Source: Treponema sp. (GTDB taxonomy: Bacteria; Spirochaetota; Spirochaetia; Treponematales; Treponemataceae). From it: a stretch of 64,000 nt of DNA. Positions within the stretch are counted from its first letter, which is position 1. Each line of letters begins with the position of its first letter. This document shows, in pieces, positions 17,798 to 27,575 of this stretch. The stretch spans positions 18,862-82,861 of the forward strand of contig JAKSLY010000007.1 of assembly GCA_024400955.1 (NCBI GenBank), written 5' to 3'. The position numbers and the translations under genes were made by a program. The notes under the pieces are model-generated. The model was not told the DNA's origin and did not search any database. It was given only the letters and a program-made list of their open reading frames with translations.

Positions 17798-20700
17798 TTA
17801 CAAGTCTTCCTTCATCACTGAATCGTTGATGATGATTTTTCCGGCATCCCTTTCCTTGTCAAAATGGGCAATTTTAGCAGCCTTCTTCTTTTCCTTCTTT
17901 GCAGCTTTCTTTTCTGCCTTCTTCATGCGCCTTGTATTTACCATGAAGTAGATTGTAGGCATGAGGAACAATGTCATGAGTGAACCGAAGGTCATTCCGC
18001 CAAAAACCGTAAGTCCGATTGGCTGCATTGACCTTGAGCTTTCCGTTGCAAAGAATGCCATTGGCATGAGGGAAATAACTGTGGTAAGGGTCGACATGAG
18101 GATTGGGCGCAGACGGTTCTTTGCCGCTTCGATACAAGCCTCCTCAAGTTCATAACCACGCTTTCTCAGAAGGTTTGTGTAGTCAACGAGAACGATACCG
18201 TTATTAACGATGGTTCCGATGAGAACAAGCATACCCATGATGGAAACAATGCTAAGCTGGTTTCTTGTCATTGCATAGGTTACCATAACACCGATGAATG
18301 AAAGCGGAATGGTAAGGATGACGATGAACGGGTCAACAAGGGATTCAAACTGGGATGCCATGACAACAAATACCAATGCTGCAGCCATGAGCATGATGGC
18401 AGCAAAACCCTTTACCGCACGAATCATGTCTTCCATGTCACCACCGTAGATAATCAGTACGCTTTCGTCCTTAGGAATGTTTGCTTCAATAAGCTGCTGA
18501 ACCTTCTTGTAAGCAACGTCCATTGAAACACCGTCAACCATGGATGCCTTGATGGTGATGGTACGTGTCTGGTTTGCACGAAGGATTGAAACTGGAGCCA
18601 GGTTCTGTTCATAATGTGCAAAGCTTGAAAGAGGAATTCTCTGACCCTGGGAATTGACAACTGAAATCTGGTCAAGGTCGTTAAGCTTCTTCCTGTCTTT
18701 TTCTGAAAGCTTTACGATAACATCGATGTCCTTACCCTTGTCTGTATAACGTGTTGCAGTCTTGCCGTTAATGGCAGCATTAATTTCAGAACCTACGCTG
18801 TAAACAGTAAGTCCCATTTCGTACATCTTTGCACGGTCAACAATGATTTCTGCCTGAGGTAGGCCATCCTTCTGCTCACTTTCAATTTCCGTTACAACTT
18901 CTCCGCCCTTTTCCTTAAGGAGAACTTCAATGGCATGGGCCTGGCTTCGAAGGTTTGTAAGATCATCACACTTGATCTTGATTTCCATTTTTCCCGACGA
19001 GGCACTGTTGTTGTTCGTACCAAATTTAAGGCTGGCACCAGGGAACTTGTCAAAATATTTTCTCAGCTTGTCCTTTGCAGATTTTTCATTGTCGTATCCC
19101 GGCAATCTTTCTGCTTCCGGATAAAGGGTGTATGTAATCTTACCGGTGTTAGTTTCTGCGCCGGAAGAAAAGATGCTTGTACCGCCGACCTGGAATGAAA
19201 TGAATTTTGTTCCCTTTATTTCATCCTTGGTCATTTCATAAAGGCTGAAGATCGTGTCTTCCGTTGTGTGAACTTCAGTTCCTTCTGGAAGGGTGAATTC
19301 AACTGAAACGGAGTTTGATGCTGCAGCAGGCATGAAAATGAATCCTACAAATTTGATTGCTCCAATGGAAAGCACAAAGAGAATTACAAGCAATGCAATG
19401 CAGGATTTTCTGTGGTGAAGGACAAAGGCAACACCCTTGCTATATGAGTTATCAAGCCACAGGAAGAACCTGTTGTATGCCTGGTTAACTGCATACCCAA
19501 CGCCATGACGCTCGCTGTCAACGATTTTGTCAATTCTAAGTACTGAAGAACAAAGAACAGGAACAAGAGCAATGGCAACAATGAGGGAACTCATGAGGGA
19601 GAAAATGATTGTAAAGGAAAGGTCGTTGAACATCTGTCCCATCATTCCAAGCTGCTTCTTAAAGAGAAGCATAGGAAGGAAGATACAAACGGAAGTAAGG
19701 GTTGATGATGTGATGGATGCAACCATTTCCTTTGAACCAAGGACTGCAGCAACAGTAGGCTTTGCGTCACGCTGGCGGTATGAATAGATGTTTTCAAGAA
19801 TAACGATGGAGTTGTCAACAAGCATACCGATACCAAGGAGAAGACCTGCCATGGAAATCATGTTGATGGTGATTCCGGTAAAGTACATGAAAAGCAGGGT
19901 TACCATTACGGAAATAGGAATGGCAAGACCGATGATGAATGTACTCTTGAGGGACCGGAGGAATATGAAAAGAATCATGATGGCCAGGAGGGCACCCTGA
20001 ATAACCGAATTAACAACGTTATTGATTGTTTCGTTGATGATGTCGACACTGTTGTCCGTTTCCATGAGGGTAATGTCCGACGGCATTTCCTTCTTTATCT
20101 TTTCAACTGCAGCCCTAACCTTTTTTCCTGTGGCAACTGAGTTCTTTCCAGACTGCTTCTGGATGAGGATCATGACACATGGACGTGAATCAAGGTATGC
20201 AAGGGTTGTTTCATTCTTAAAGCCTTCATAAACGTCTGCAATGTCACGGAGCCTGACGGAAACAAGCTGACCGTTGCTCAATACAGGCTTGTATGTGATT
20301 ACCGTGTTCCTTAAGTCTTCAAGATTCTGGTACTTACCGTTTGTCTTGATTGTATAGTTTGTGTCGCCTGAGGTGATGCGTCCGCCTGAACTCTGAATGT
20401 TCTGGGCACCTATCATCTGGGCTACGGAAGTAATTGAAAGTCCGTAAGCTTCAAGCCTGTCTCGTGGAATTTCTATGTTGATTGACTTTTCGCGTCCACC
20501 GATTACGTTGGCAGATGCAACACCGTCAAGCTGTTCAAGGCGCTTTGAAATGACATCTTCGGCATAGGTGCGAAGTTCCTCTGGAGTACGTTCACCTTCA
20601 AGAGAAAGGAACATGATAGGCATCATTGAAGGGTCAATCTTGATTACTACAGGCGCCTCTGCAGTATCTGGAAGATACCCTCGAATCATGTCTATCTTGT

Positions 20701-21028
20701 CTCGGATGTCACTACCGGCAACATCCAGGTTTACTCCATAGTCGAATTCAAGAAAGATGACGCTGGTACCAAGTTCTGAACGGGAAGTCATTTCCTTAAG
20801 GCCGCTAAGACCTGAAAGAACGGATTCCATGGTACGGGTAATGCTCTGCTCTACTTCTTCAGGACCTGCATCCGGATACTGAGTAAAGACGAGAACATAA
20901 GGAAGTGTCATGTTAGGATACATGTCCATTGGAAGATTCAGGGTACAGTAAATACCCAGGGCAATGGACATGAAAAAGCACAGAAGCGTTGTGACCGGCT
21001 TCTTGACGCATGTTTCTGATATGCTCAT
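17798..21028 (-). CDS. RND (AcrB/HAE1-type) efflux pump, inner-membrane subunit
   Basis: Proton-driven exporter that works with the MFP and TolC-like proteins encoded upstream. 1076 aa, usual size, with twelve helices in two halves and two large periplasmic domains. Helix 4 carries GIGMLVDNSIVILENIY, in which the first of the two proton-relay Asp of AcrB is kept and the second is Asn, a common variant; helix 10 region GTIVNNGIVLVDYTNL is typical. The C-terminus is a long Lys/Ala-rich cytoplasmic tail. Substrate cannot be predicted. Confidence 0.95.
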   Translation of the reverse strand: MSISETCVKKPVTTLLCFFMSIALGIYCTLNLPMDMYPNMTLPYVLVFTQYPDAGPEEVEQSITRTMESVLSGLSGLKEMTSRSELGTSVIFLEFDYGVNLDVAGSDIRDKIDMIRGYLPDTAEAPVVIKIDPSMMPIMFLSLEGERTPEELRTYAEDVISKRLEQLDGVASANVIGGREKSINIEIPRDRLEAYGLSITSVAQMIGAQNIQSSGGRITSGDTNYTIKTNGKYQNLEDLRNTVITYKPVLSNGQLVSVRLRDIADVYEGFKNETTLAYLDSRPCVMILIQKQSGKNSVATGKKVRAAVEKIKKEMPSDITLMETDNSVDIINETINNVVNSVIQGALLAIMILFIFLRSLKSTFIIGLAIPISVMVTLLFMYFTGITINMISMAGLLLGIGMLVDNSIVILENIYSYRQRDAKPTVAAVLGSKEMVASITSSTLTSVCIFLPMLLFKKQLGMMGQMFNDLSFTIIFSLMSSLIVAIALVPVLCSSVLRIDKIVDSERHGVGYAVNQAYNRFFLWLDNSYSKGVAFVLHHRKSCIALLVILFVLSIGAIKFVGFIFMPAAASNSVSVEFTLPEGTEVHTTEDTIFSLYEMTKDEIKGTKFISFQVGGTSIFSSGAETNTGKITYTLYPEAERLPGYDNEKSAKDKLRKYFDKFPGASLKFGTNNNSASSGKMEIKIKCDDLTNLRSQAHAIEVLLKEKGGEVVTEIESEQKDGLPQAEIIVDRAKMYEMGLTVYSVGSEINAAINGKTATRYTDKGKDIDVIVKLSEKDRKKLNDLDQISVVNSQGQRIPLSSFAHYEQNLAPVSILRANQTRTITIKASMVDGVSMDVAYKKVQQLIEANIPKDESVLIIYGGDMEDMIRAVKGFAAIMLMAAALVFVVMASQFESLVDPFIVILTIPLSFIGVMVTYAMTRNQLSIVSIMGMLVLIGTIVNNGIVLVDYTNLLRKRGYELEEACIEAAKNRLRPILMSTLTTVISLMPMAFFATESSRSMQPIGLTVFGGMTFGSLMTLFLMPTIYFMVNTRRMKKAEKKAAKKEKKKAAKIAHFDKERDAGKIIINDSVMKEDL

Positions 21029-21067
21029 ATTTTAATTCCTCAAAAATGCTATTGGCTCTTGATAAGG

Positions 21068-22015
21068 TTACTTGTCTGCGTTTACAACAGAAAGAACATT
21101 TACAACATCGCCCTGGTTAAGAAGTCCCTGCCCCTTAACTACAACTTCTGCACCTGCAGAAATACCTTCAGAAATTTCAACGACATTATCAACAGTGATT
21201 CCCACCTTAACATTCACCATGTCTACAGTAGACTTTCCGGATTCAGACTTCTTGTCTGAAATCACAAAAAGATAGTTCTTTCCGTCACGTGTTACGATGG
21301 CATTTGAAGGAAGGACAATTACATCATTCATGCTTTCGGTAACAAGCCTAACGCGTGCATACATTCCTACGCGAACCCTTTCATCAATTGGGTTGATCTT
21401 AAGCTTGATTTCCATGGTGCGTGAAACGCTGTCAAGAATCGGGCTTACTTCAAAAACCTTTGCAGAGAAAACTTCAGAAGGATAGCTGTCAAATGTAATG
21501 GCAGCGCTCTGGCCCTGCTGAATTCTGCTGATGAAGCGTTCAGGGATGTTAACCTTTATCTGAAGGTCCTTGGTGTCACTGACCTTTGCAATGGACATGG
21601 AAGGTGCTACCTGAGTTCCTATGGCAAAAGGAAAGTATGAAATTGTTCCGCTTACAGGAGCCTTTACAGGGTTTGCAGCAAAATTCATTCCAGGACGGCT
21701 CGCATCGATGTATGCAATGATGTCATCCTTGTGAACATAGTCACCGATGGAAACCAATGTGCGCGTAAGCTTTCCGGCTGTATCAGGAAGAACATCTATG
21801 GAAGATACTGATGACACATCGCCACCGAATTCAAGGTATGCATCAAGGTTTTCTGCCTTTGCCTTGAATGTATTTACGGCATAGACCGTTTCCTCCGGTT
21901 CTGCGGGGGAAGCATTCTTTCCCTTTGGAGCTGCCTTTTCCTTGCCCTTGCATGATGCAAGAAGAACAAGAAGTGATGCCGAAGCAAGAATAAAAAGTTC
22001 CTTTCTGATTTTCAT
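21068..22015 (-). CDS. RND periplasmic adaptor (MFP) lipoprotein
   Basis: Membrane fusion protein linking the pump and the outer-membrane channel. 315 aa, short for the family. A lipobox LLASC at residues 18-22 predicts a lipoprotein. The biotinyl-lipoyl-like half-motifs are TLVSIGDYVHKDDIIAYIDA and KAPVSGTISYFPFAIGTQV, and the beta-barrel domain contains VGMYARVRLV. The hairpin between the lipoyl halves is very short. It lies between the TolC-like and RND genes with gaps of 3 and 39 bp. Confidence 0.92.
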   Translation of the reverse strand: MKIRKELFILASASLLVLLASCKGKEKAAPKGKNASPAEPEETVYAVNTFKAKAENLDAYLEFGGDVSSVSSIDVLPDTAGKLTRTLVSIGDYVHKDDIIAYIDASRPGMNFAANPVKAPVSGTISYFPFAIGTQVAPSMSIAKVSDTKDLQIKVNIPERFISRIQQGQSAAITFDSYPSEVFSAKVFEVSPILDSVSRTMEIKLKINPIDERVRVGMYARVRLVTESMNDVIVLPSNAIVTRDGKNYLFVISDKKSESGKSTVDMVNVKVGITVDNVVEISEGISAGAEVVVKGQGLLNQGDVVNVLSVVNADK

Positions 22016-22018
22016 AAA

Positions 22019-23482
22019 CTATTCTCCCGATTTAGTTGTATTTACAAGTTTAGTGTTCAGCTGAGTCTCAAGGTCAAGAAGAGCTGATATATAGTTGAAC
22101 TTCTGCGAGGCAAGACCAAGCTTGGCCTGGTTAAGCTGATCTTCAGCATCGCGTACGTCAAGAAGTTCCTTGGTACCGTTTTTATATGCCCTCAATGTCA
22201 TGTCGTATGATTTCTGGGCAAGATTTATGTTGCGGCTCATGGAATCAATGTGAGCCTTGGCATCTGCAAGGGTATCCACTGCCTTGCGGATTTCCATCTT
22301 CTGGTTTTCAAGGGCCATTTCCTTCTGGAGTTCAAGCTTCTGGAGCTGTGCCTTAAGGTCCTTTGCAGACTGCTGCTTTACAGACCATGGAAGAAGGTTT
22401 GAAAGATCCCAGGCAAGGGTTATGCTGAATGTGTTGGATTTGTTCCAGTTTTCCTTTTTAGGATACCTGTCAAAGTCAAGGGCATAAATCAATGAAGGCT
22501 GCATCTTATAGTTGACGGACAGGGCCGGCGTAAAGTTTCCAAGGTTCATGGCATCATAGTTGTGCTTCAATGATTCTATGTTCTTGTCCAGGGCCTGAAT
22601 TGTAAGGCTGTTTTCACTGTAAAGGGACATAAGGTGCTCGAAGTCGGCATCGATGTACTCAGGTTCTATGGAACCTTCAAGAGTGATGTTGGTTCCCACA
22701 GGATAGCCGATCAGGAATGCAAACATGTCAATCTGCTGGCGGAAAGAACATTCCTCCTTTGTAACGTCAGGCTTCTTGTTTTCATAGGTTACCTGGGCTT
22801 GTAAAACTGCAAGTTCCGGAACATAACCGTGATTATAGTTTGTCTGGGCCTGCTCAAACCTCTGTCGGGCATTTTCAAGGGAATTCTGCTGAATGAGGAG
22901 GTTTTCCTGAGCAAGAAGAAGGCCGTAAAAAAGCTTTCGCACATTTACTTCCGTATCCCTCAGGGTCTGTTCCTTGGAAATTTTTCCAGCCTCATAGGAA
23001 GCCTTTGTTCCCCTGATCTGCTGAATCATTGCAAGGGAAAAATTCCAGCCGATGCTGATTCCTGCAACATTGGTCCAGTGGGAACTTTCATTGTCCTTGA
23101 AGCCTTCTGCTTCCACACCCTGGGCAATCATGGATGAAGGAACAAGCTTACCTTCCATGGCTGAAGCCTGCCATGCCCCCTGCACGACAGTATCCCTGAG
23201 GGAAGCATCTGACCTGGCAAGGGTATCCGTAAGCTGCACGCTGGGAATAAACACATTCCATGCATTGTTTCCCGCCCTCTTCTTTATCTCAAGGTCAATG
23301 TCTGCCGTCTTGATGCTGGAACTGTTGGCAAGGGCCTGTTCAACAGCTTCATCACAAGTCAAGGTAACCGAATGGGTGTTAACCAGAATGCTTTCTGATT
23401 TAATTGCCTTTATGTCTGCGCCAAAAGCAAAAATTCCTCCCAAGGCTCCTAAAGCCACCAATGTAAATTTCTTTTTTAACAT
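22019..23482 (-). CDS. TolC-family outer-membrane efflux protein
   Basis: Forms the outer-membrane/periplasmic channel of the tripartite pump. 487 aa with a signal peptide (MLKKKFTLVALGALGGIFAF) and the two long coiled-coil repeats of the family: ALANSSSIKTADIDLEIKK near residue 50 and LLDVRDAEDQLNQAKLGL near 445. It starts 2 bp after the TetR stop, so regulator and pump are one transcript. Confidence 0.92.
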   Translation of the reverse strand: MLKKKFTLVALGALGGIFAFGADIKAIKSESILVNTHSVTLTCDEAVEQALANSSSIKTADIDLEIKKRAGNNAWNVFIPSVQLTDTLARSDASLRDTVVQGAWQASAMEGKLVPSSMIAQGVEAEGFKDNESSHWTNVAGISIGWNFSLAMIQQIRGTKASYEAGKISKEQTLRDTEVNVRKLFYGLLLAQENLLIQQNSLENARQRFEQAQTNYNHGYVPELAVLQAQVTYENKKPDVTKEECSFRQQIDMFAFLIGYPVGTNITLEGSIEPEYIDADFEHLMSLYSENSLTIQALDKNIESLKHNYDAMNLGNFTPALSVNYKMQPSLIYALDFDRYPKKENWNKSNTFSITLAWDLSNLLPWSVKQQSAKDLKAQLQKLELQKEMALENQKMEIRKAVDTLADAKAHIDSMSRNINLAQKSYDMTLRAYKNGTKELLDVRDAEDQLNQAKLGLASQKFNYISALLDLETQLNTKLVNTTKSGE

Positions 23483-23484
23483 AT

Positions 23485-24750
23485 CTATTCCCCTTTTCCC
23501 TGGCTTTTTCCAAGAACAATCATGTAATAATATTCCTTTAAGGCGGATTGCAATTCTTCTACCGTAAAATCAGAAGAAGACGTTTGTGTTATGAGGTAGA
23601 TTGGAATGCAGAAAAGGGATGCATACAGGTAATCTGCTCCCAGCTCAGGCTTTCCAAAATCCGGCAAAGTTCCAAGAATGTCGCAATTGCACAGGAACTT
23701 GTAGAATTCCTTGTCCTGCTGATGTTCCCCGCAGGTAAGGAAAAAGTCTGGCTCATTAAACTGTATGAGCCTGGACAGAATGAGGAGGTCAGGCCTCTTC
23801 ATGAAGAAGTCAAAGGAAGTCTTCAGGATGATGTAAATGCTTTCCGAAGGACTTTCTGAATTCACGATATTGGACATTACGGCTTCAAGAAGATGCCTCA
23901 TGCTGCTTTTAAGGGAAGACGAGACAAGTTCACTCTTTGAAGAAAATTTCGAGTAGAGGCTGCTTTTTGCAAGTCCCAGTTCCGAGGCAATGGATTCAAC
24001 AGTAATCTTTGTAAACCCGATTTTTTTTGCGCATGAAGCAAGGGCCTTAAGTTCCCTCTCCGGCTCGGGAATCATGGCAACGCTTGAAGCAATCATCCTG
24101 TCCAGCTGGCAAAGCCTAAGAAGACCGGAAACCCTTTCCCTGGCACGGGAAGGACAGTTGCAGTAAATGCCCTTATTGATGAATCTAACGACGCCATCAG
24201 CAAACTTGGCCAACTCTTCCTTGGAATCTTCCATGTTCCTGCATGTTAATGCAATGTCGCGGGAAATGATGAAAAAAAACACGCAGAAGGATACATAAAG
24301 AAAATCCTTGTACAGGTCAAAGCTGACAATCCTGTCATTTTCATCAAAGAGGGAGTTCAATGAAGAAACCCCAGAATTCTTTAGCTGAAGGAAGTATGAC
24401 TCGATTCCAGCATCAGAAAGGTTTGAAAGAAAATAATATAGATAGGTCTTTTTTTCCGAAAGAAGAACAACTATTCTTTTCAGGGAGGAGTTCCCCTTGG
24501 AAATCATATTGGCATCCACGTCATTGATGATGGAAAGGAGCTCTTCCTTGAGTTTTTCCGACATGGTCTGTTCAAGTTCTTCACGGCTTTTAAAATGCTT
24601 ATATATGGCGGCCTTTGTAATGCCTGTACGTTCCGCAATCTCGGAAAGGGAAACTTTCCGCTGGAGAACGGTCGTATAAAAGGAGAAAGCTGAATTGATA
24701 ATCTTGTCCTTTGTGGACAGCTTTGTGCCATCTGTCATTTTAAACACCAT
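23485..24750 (-). CDS. Double TetR-type regulator of the efflux operon
   Basis: 421 aa, about twice the length of a normal TetR protein, because it contains two complete TetR units in tandem. The first HTH is at about 13-60 (LSEIAERTGITKAAIYKHFK) and the second at about 230-278 (VESIASELGLAKSSLYSKFS), each followed by an all-helical ligand/dimer domain. It is the first gene of the operon and overlaps neither neighbour. Start is uncertain: ATG at 24750 or, with a GGTG 6 nt upstream, ATG at 24738 (417 aa). Two GGTAACC sites lie directly before the start, so autorepression is likely. Confidence 0.88.
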   Translation of the reverse strand: MVFKMTDGTKLSTKDKIINSAFSFYTTVLQRKVSLSEIAERTGITKAAIYKHFKSREELEQTMSEKLKEELLSIINDVDANMISKGNSSLKRIVVLLSEKKTYLYYFLSNLSDAGIESYFLQLKNSGVSSLNSLFDENDRIVSFDLYKDFLYVSFCVFFFIISRDIALTCRNMEDSKEELAKFADGVVRFINKGIYCNCPSRARERVSGLLRLCQLDRMIASSVAMIPEPERELKALASCAKKIGFTKITVESIASELGLAKSSLYSKFSSKSELVSSSLKSSMRHLLEAVMSNIVNSESPSESIYIILKTSFDFFMKRPDLLILSRLIQFNEPDFFLTCGEHQQDKEFYKFLCNCDILGTLPDFGKPELGADYLYASLFCIPIYLITQTSSSDFTVEELQSALKEYYYMIVLGKSQGKGE

Positions 24751-24772
24751 GGTAACCGAACAATCGGTAACC
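24751..24772. promoter_or_regulatory. Twin palindromic operator for the double TetR regulator
   Basis: GGTAACC at 24751-24757 and again at 24766-24772. Each is a near-perfect palindrome (GGTWACC), with centres 15 bp apart. The pair covers the predicted transcript start and the leader of the efflux operon, the classical position for repression. Confidence 0.6.
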
Positions 24773-24778
24773 TAACAA

Positions 24779-24808
24779 AATATACAAAATAAACAGCAAA
24801 AATGTCAA
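24779..24808 (-). promoter_or_regulatory. Promoter of the efflux operon
   Basis: On the minus strand: consensus TTGACA (24808-24803), 18 bp spacer, TATATT (24784-24779). Start predicted at about 24771, at the edge of the GGTAACC pair. Confidence 0.75.
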
Positions 24809-24985
24809 TAAAAGCCAATGACAAAAAGTGGTTTATCCGTCATCACATAATATTGAAAATCCTCATTAAACTCACGGGCCAGTTCCTGCTGTTTTATCCC
24901 TGTGGCCGGTTATTTTTGCCATGGTCACCTTTCTTTATCTTTTTTTCAAAATACGCTATATTGTAATTACATTTGGAGTATTGAC

Positions 24986-25957
24986 ATGTCTTCTGAACGC
25001 AAGCAGGAAAGCCTGGTAAAGGGCATTTTTTGGATTCTTTTTTCTTCTTTTGGTTTTGCCATGATGGCTGTTCTTGTAAAGGCTTCGGGAGATGTTCCCT
25101 TCGTGCAGAAAACCATGTTCCGCAATCTCATAGCCTTTTTCATTTCCTTTGGAAGCCTCCTCATGGAGGCAAGGAAGGACAGGAGCGTTCTTCACGTAGA
25201 AAAAAAGGCATGGAAATTCCTCATAATGCGTTCATTTTTTGGCAGTTTTGGAATATTCGGTAACTTTTATGCCATCGGTTACATGTACGTCTCTGATGCT
25301 ACCATGCTCAACAAGATTGCCCCCTTTGCGGCAGTAATCGGCAGTTTCTTTATCGTCGGGGAAAAACCCGGCAAGGTTGGCGTAATTGCCCTGGTGACTG
25401 CATTCATTGGTGCACTTTTTGTAATAAAGCCAAGCTTTGACTTTTCAAGAACATTTCCCGCCCTTTGCGGACTTGTGGGAGGACTGGGAGCCGGATTTGC
25501 CTATGCCTGTGTAAGGAAAATGCATACTTACAACGTAAACGGCAAGCTTATCATTGCATTCTTTTCATTCTTTTCATGCATGATTTCCCTGCCTTCGATT
25601 TTGTTCTTCTATGAACCGATGACCCTGTCCCAACTCCTGATCCTCCTTGGAGCCGGTGTAAGTGCAGCCTGCGGACAGTTTGGAATCACCTTTGCCTACT
25701 TTAACGCCCCTGCCTCAAAGATTTCCATATTTGAATATTCCAACGTTATTTTTGCAGCCATAATCTCCTTCTTCCTGTTTGGAATGATTCCAGACTGCTG
25801 GAGCATTACGGGCTACGTAATAATCATAGGAACTGCCCTCTTTGTATTCCTCTATAACAATTCGAATAATTCAAGGGCAAAAAAGGAAAATACTGGCATC
25901 AGTAAAGCCGTCAAGAATTCAACAGGAGAGAATGAAAATGAAACAGAAGGAAAATAA
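24986..25957 (+). CDS. EamA/DMT-family transporter
   Basis: Ten-helix permease of the drug/metabolite transporter superfamily, probably an exporter. 323 aa. Two EamA halves: MAVLVKASGDVPFVQKTMFR near residue 22 and YACVRKMH near 175, with the family Arg and Pro residues (GEKPGK). The ATG at 24986 is chosen because GGAG lies 8 nt upstream; upstream GTG-initiated extension would add 28 residues without a ribosome site. Its 3' end overlaps the EIIC gene by 20-26 bp. Substrate unknown. Confidence 0.9.
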   Translation: MSSERKQESLVKGIFWILFSSFGFAMMAVLVKASGDVPFVQKTMFRNLIAFFISFGSLLMEARKDRSVLHVEKKAWKFLIMRSFFGSFGIFGNFYAIGYMYVSDATMLNKIAPFAAVIGSFFIVGEKPGKVGVIALVTAFIGALFVIKPSFDFSRTFPALCGLVGGLGAGFAYACVRKMHTYNVNGKLIIAFFSFFSCMISLPSILFFYEPMTLSQLLILLGAGVSAACGQFGITFAYFNAPASKISIFEYSNVIFAAIISFFLFGMIPDCWSITGYVIIIGTALFVFLYNNSNNSRAKKENTGISKAVKNSTGENENETEGK

Positions 25958-27023
25958 GAAATCAGCTGTAAAAATCGTTCTCGACCAGCTGGCAGGAATC
26001 TTCTGCCCGGTCATAAATTACATTACCGCTGCAAGCATTCTAAAGTGCCTGCTTTTTCTTCTTGCAGGATGCAACCTTATTTCCAGGGAGACGGGTTTTT
26101 ACAAGGTCTTCAATGCCGCTTCCGAAGGATTCTTCTACTTCCTTCCATTTTTTCTTGCCATAAACATTTCACGGCTCTGGAAGACTGACCTGTTCCTTAC
26201 CCTTTTTATCCCAGCAGCCATGCTTTTTCCAGAACTTAATGCCATCCTTGAAAATTCTTCCGAAAGCATCTCATTCCTCGGTATTCCAGTCCAGAATGCC
26301 ATCTATCATTCAAGCGTGATTCCCGTGATTTTTGCCTCGGGGCTTCTGTATTTTGTTGAAAAACCCTGCGATAGGTTCATTCCTGAGGTAATCAGGGGAT
26401 TCCTGAAGCCAATCCTGTGCCTGCTTGTTGTCCTGCCCTTTACGTTCCTCGTTTTTGGTCCTGTCGGAACATGGATCGGCAACGGAATCACAAGGCTGTT
26501 CCTTGCAATCTACACCTGGAATCCCATAGTGTCCGGGGTTTTCATGGGAGCCTTGATCCAGCCAATGGTTTCCGTCGGCGCCCACTGGTCACTGGTGCCA
26601 ATTGCCATGAACAATCTTTCTGTAATCGGATATGACATCATATTCCCGCTGTTTGCAGGCGCAGTATATGCCCAGTCGGGAGCAGCCCTTGCATGTGCAC
26701 TTAAATTCCGGGATCCACTCAAGAAGAAAAATGCATTCCAAAGCGCCTTCACTGCCTTTCTTGGTGTAACGGAGCCTGCCCTTTACACCGTAAACCTTCC
26801 CCTAATGAAGCCATTCATTTGTGCTGTCATTGGCGGAGGAATAGGAGGTGCCATTACGGGATTTGCCGGAACCAGGTGCTATTCCTTTGCCTTCCCAAGC
26901 GTTGTTACCTGCCTTGCCTACGCAGGACCGGGATTTGGACTGTTCATGTTCTCCATGGCCGTTGGCTTTATTTCAGGATTTGGCCTTACAATGGCAGTCT
27001 GCAGGAAAAATCTTGAGGATTAA
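25932..27023 (+). CDS. Orphan PTS EIIC membrane component (glucose/glucoside type)
   Basis: 363 aa, about ten helices, matching the EIIC domain of PTS sugar permeases. The substrate-site signature appears as LGVTEPALYTVNLPL (usually GITEP), and SVGAHWSLVPIAMNNL is the conserved second block. No EIIB (phospho-Cys) or EIIA domain is fused and none is encoded nearby. Start is ATG 25932 or 25938; GGAG lies 4 or 10 nt upstream. It overlaps the DMT gene in another frame. Either it borrows EIIB/EIIA from elsewhere or works unphosphorylated. Confidence 0.82.
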   Translation: MKMKQKENKKSAVKIVLDQLAGIFCPVINYITAASILKCLLFLLAGCNLISRETGFYKVFNAASEGFFYFLPFFLAINISRLWKTDLFLTLFIPAAMLFPELNAILENSSESISFLGIPVQNAIYHSSVIPVIFASGLLYFVEKPCDRFIPEVIRGFLKPILCLLVVLPFTFLVFGPVGTWIGNGITRLFLAIYTWNPIVSGVFMGALIQPMVSVGAHWSLVPIAMNNLSVIGYDIIFPLFAGAVYAQSGAALACALKFRDPLKKKNAFQSAFTAFLGVTEPALYTVNLPLMKPFICAVIGGGIGGAITGFAGTRCYSFAFPSVVTCLAYAGPGFGLFMFSMAVGFISGFGLTMAVCRKNLED

Positions 27024-27039
27024 TTCCCGCTGATTTTGT

Positions 27040-27067
27040 TTGTATTTGGCAAAAACTGATGTATAAT
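27040..27067 (+). promoter_or_regulatory. Probable promoter of the chemosensory operon
   Basis: TTGTAT (27040-27045), 16 bp spacer, TATAAT (27062-27067). Start would fall at or next to the ATG at 27075, giving a leaderless or near-leaderless cheW message. The -35 box is weak. Confidence 0.5.
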
Positions 27068-27074
27068 AGAAGAT

Positions 27075-27575
27075 ATGAGTGATTCTTTATACGAAAATAT
27101 CAGCAGAAGCCAGACAGACTCAGAAGAAATTGATGAAGGCCAGGATGAGAGAAATCAGAAGACCTGGCTTTTGTTCAAGTCTGAAGGGGGAACCTATGCC
27201 ATCGATTCCCTTGAAATCCGTGAAGTATTGAGAAATCATACAATTTATCCCCTGCCATTCACCCCTGACTACATAAAGGGTGTCGTAAACTATTCGGGAA
27301 AGCCCTTTGCCGTAGTGGATTTTGCCATTCTCCAGGGACTTGAAAAGACAAACGCAAGATTCTTCCTTGTGCTGGGTGGTGATGATGACATTGCAATCCA
27401 GGTCATGGACATAGTTGAATTCTATTCGGCAGAAGATGTGGAAGAACAGATTCTTACTGACAGAACGGAAGCCGACCTGTTTTCCCACACGATCAACATC
27501 GGCAAGGTGATTGTTCCCGTCATAGACGTAAATGCCCTTGTAAAAAAAGTAAAGGTTGAAATTGAAAACAGCTGA
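27075..27575 (+). CDS. cheW: CheW-type chemosensory adaptor
   Basis: Couples receptors to the CheA kinase. 166 aa with an acidic N-terminal extension of about 30 residues, then a complete CheW domain: YAIDSLEIREVLRNHTIYPL, PDYIKGVVNYSGKPFAVVDF (usual ...GvinlRG...pvidl, with the Arg-Gly as Ser-Gly) and a closing VIVPVIDVNALVKKV. First gene of the operon; its end overlaps the next small gene. No Shine-Dalgarno site visible. Confidence 0.9.
   Translation: MSDSLYENISRSQTDSEEIDEGQDERNQKTWLLFKSEGGTYAIDSLEIREVLRNHTIYPLPFTPDYIKGVVNYSGKPFAVVDFAILQGLEKTNARFFLVLGGDDDIAIQVMDIVEFYSAEDVEEQILTDRTEADLFSHTINIGKVIVPVIDVNALVKKVKVEIENS

Noticed and set aside
25842..25931. N-terminal extension of the EIIC gene
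   Set aside because: Lies inside the DMT gene, is Arg/Lys-rich and has no ribosome site; GGAG supports starts at 25932 or 25938.
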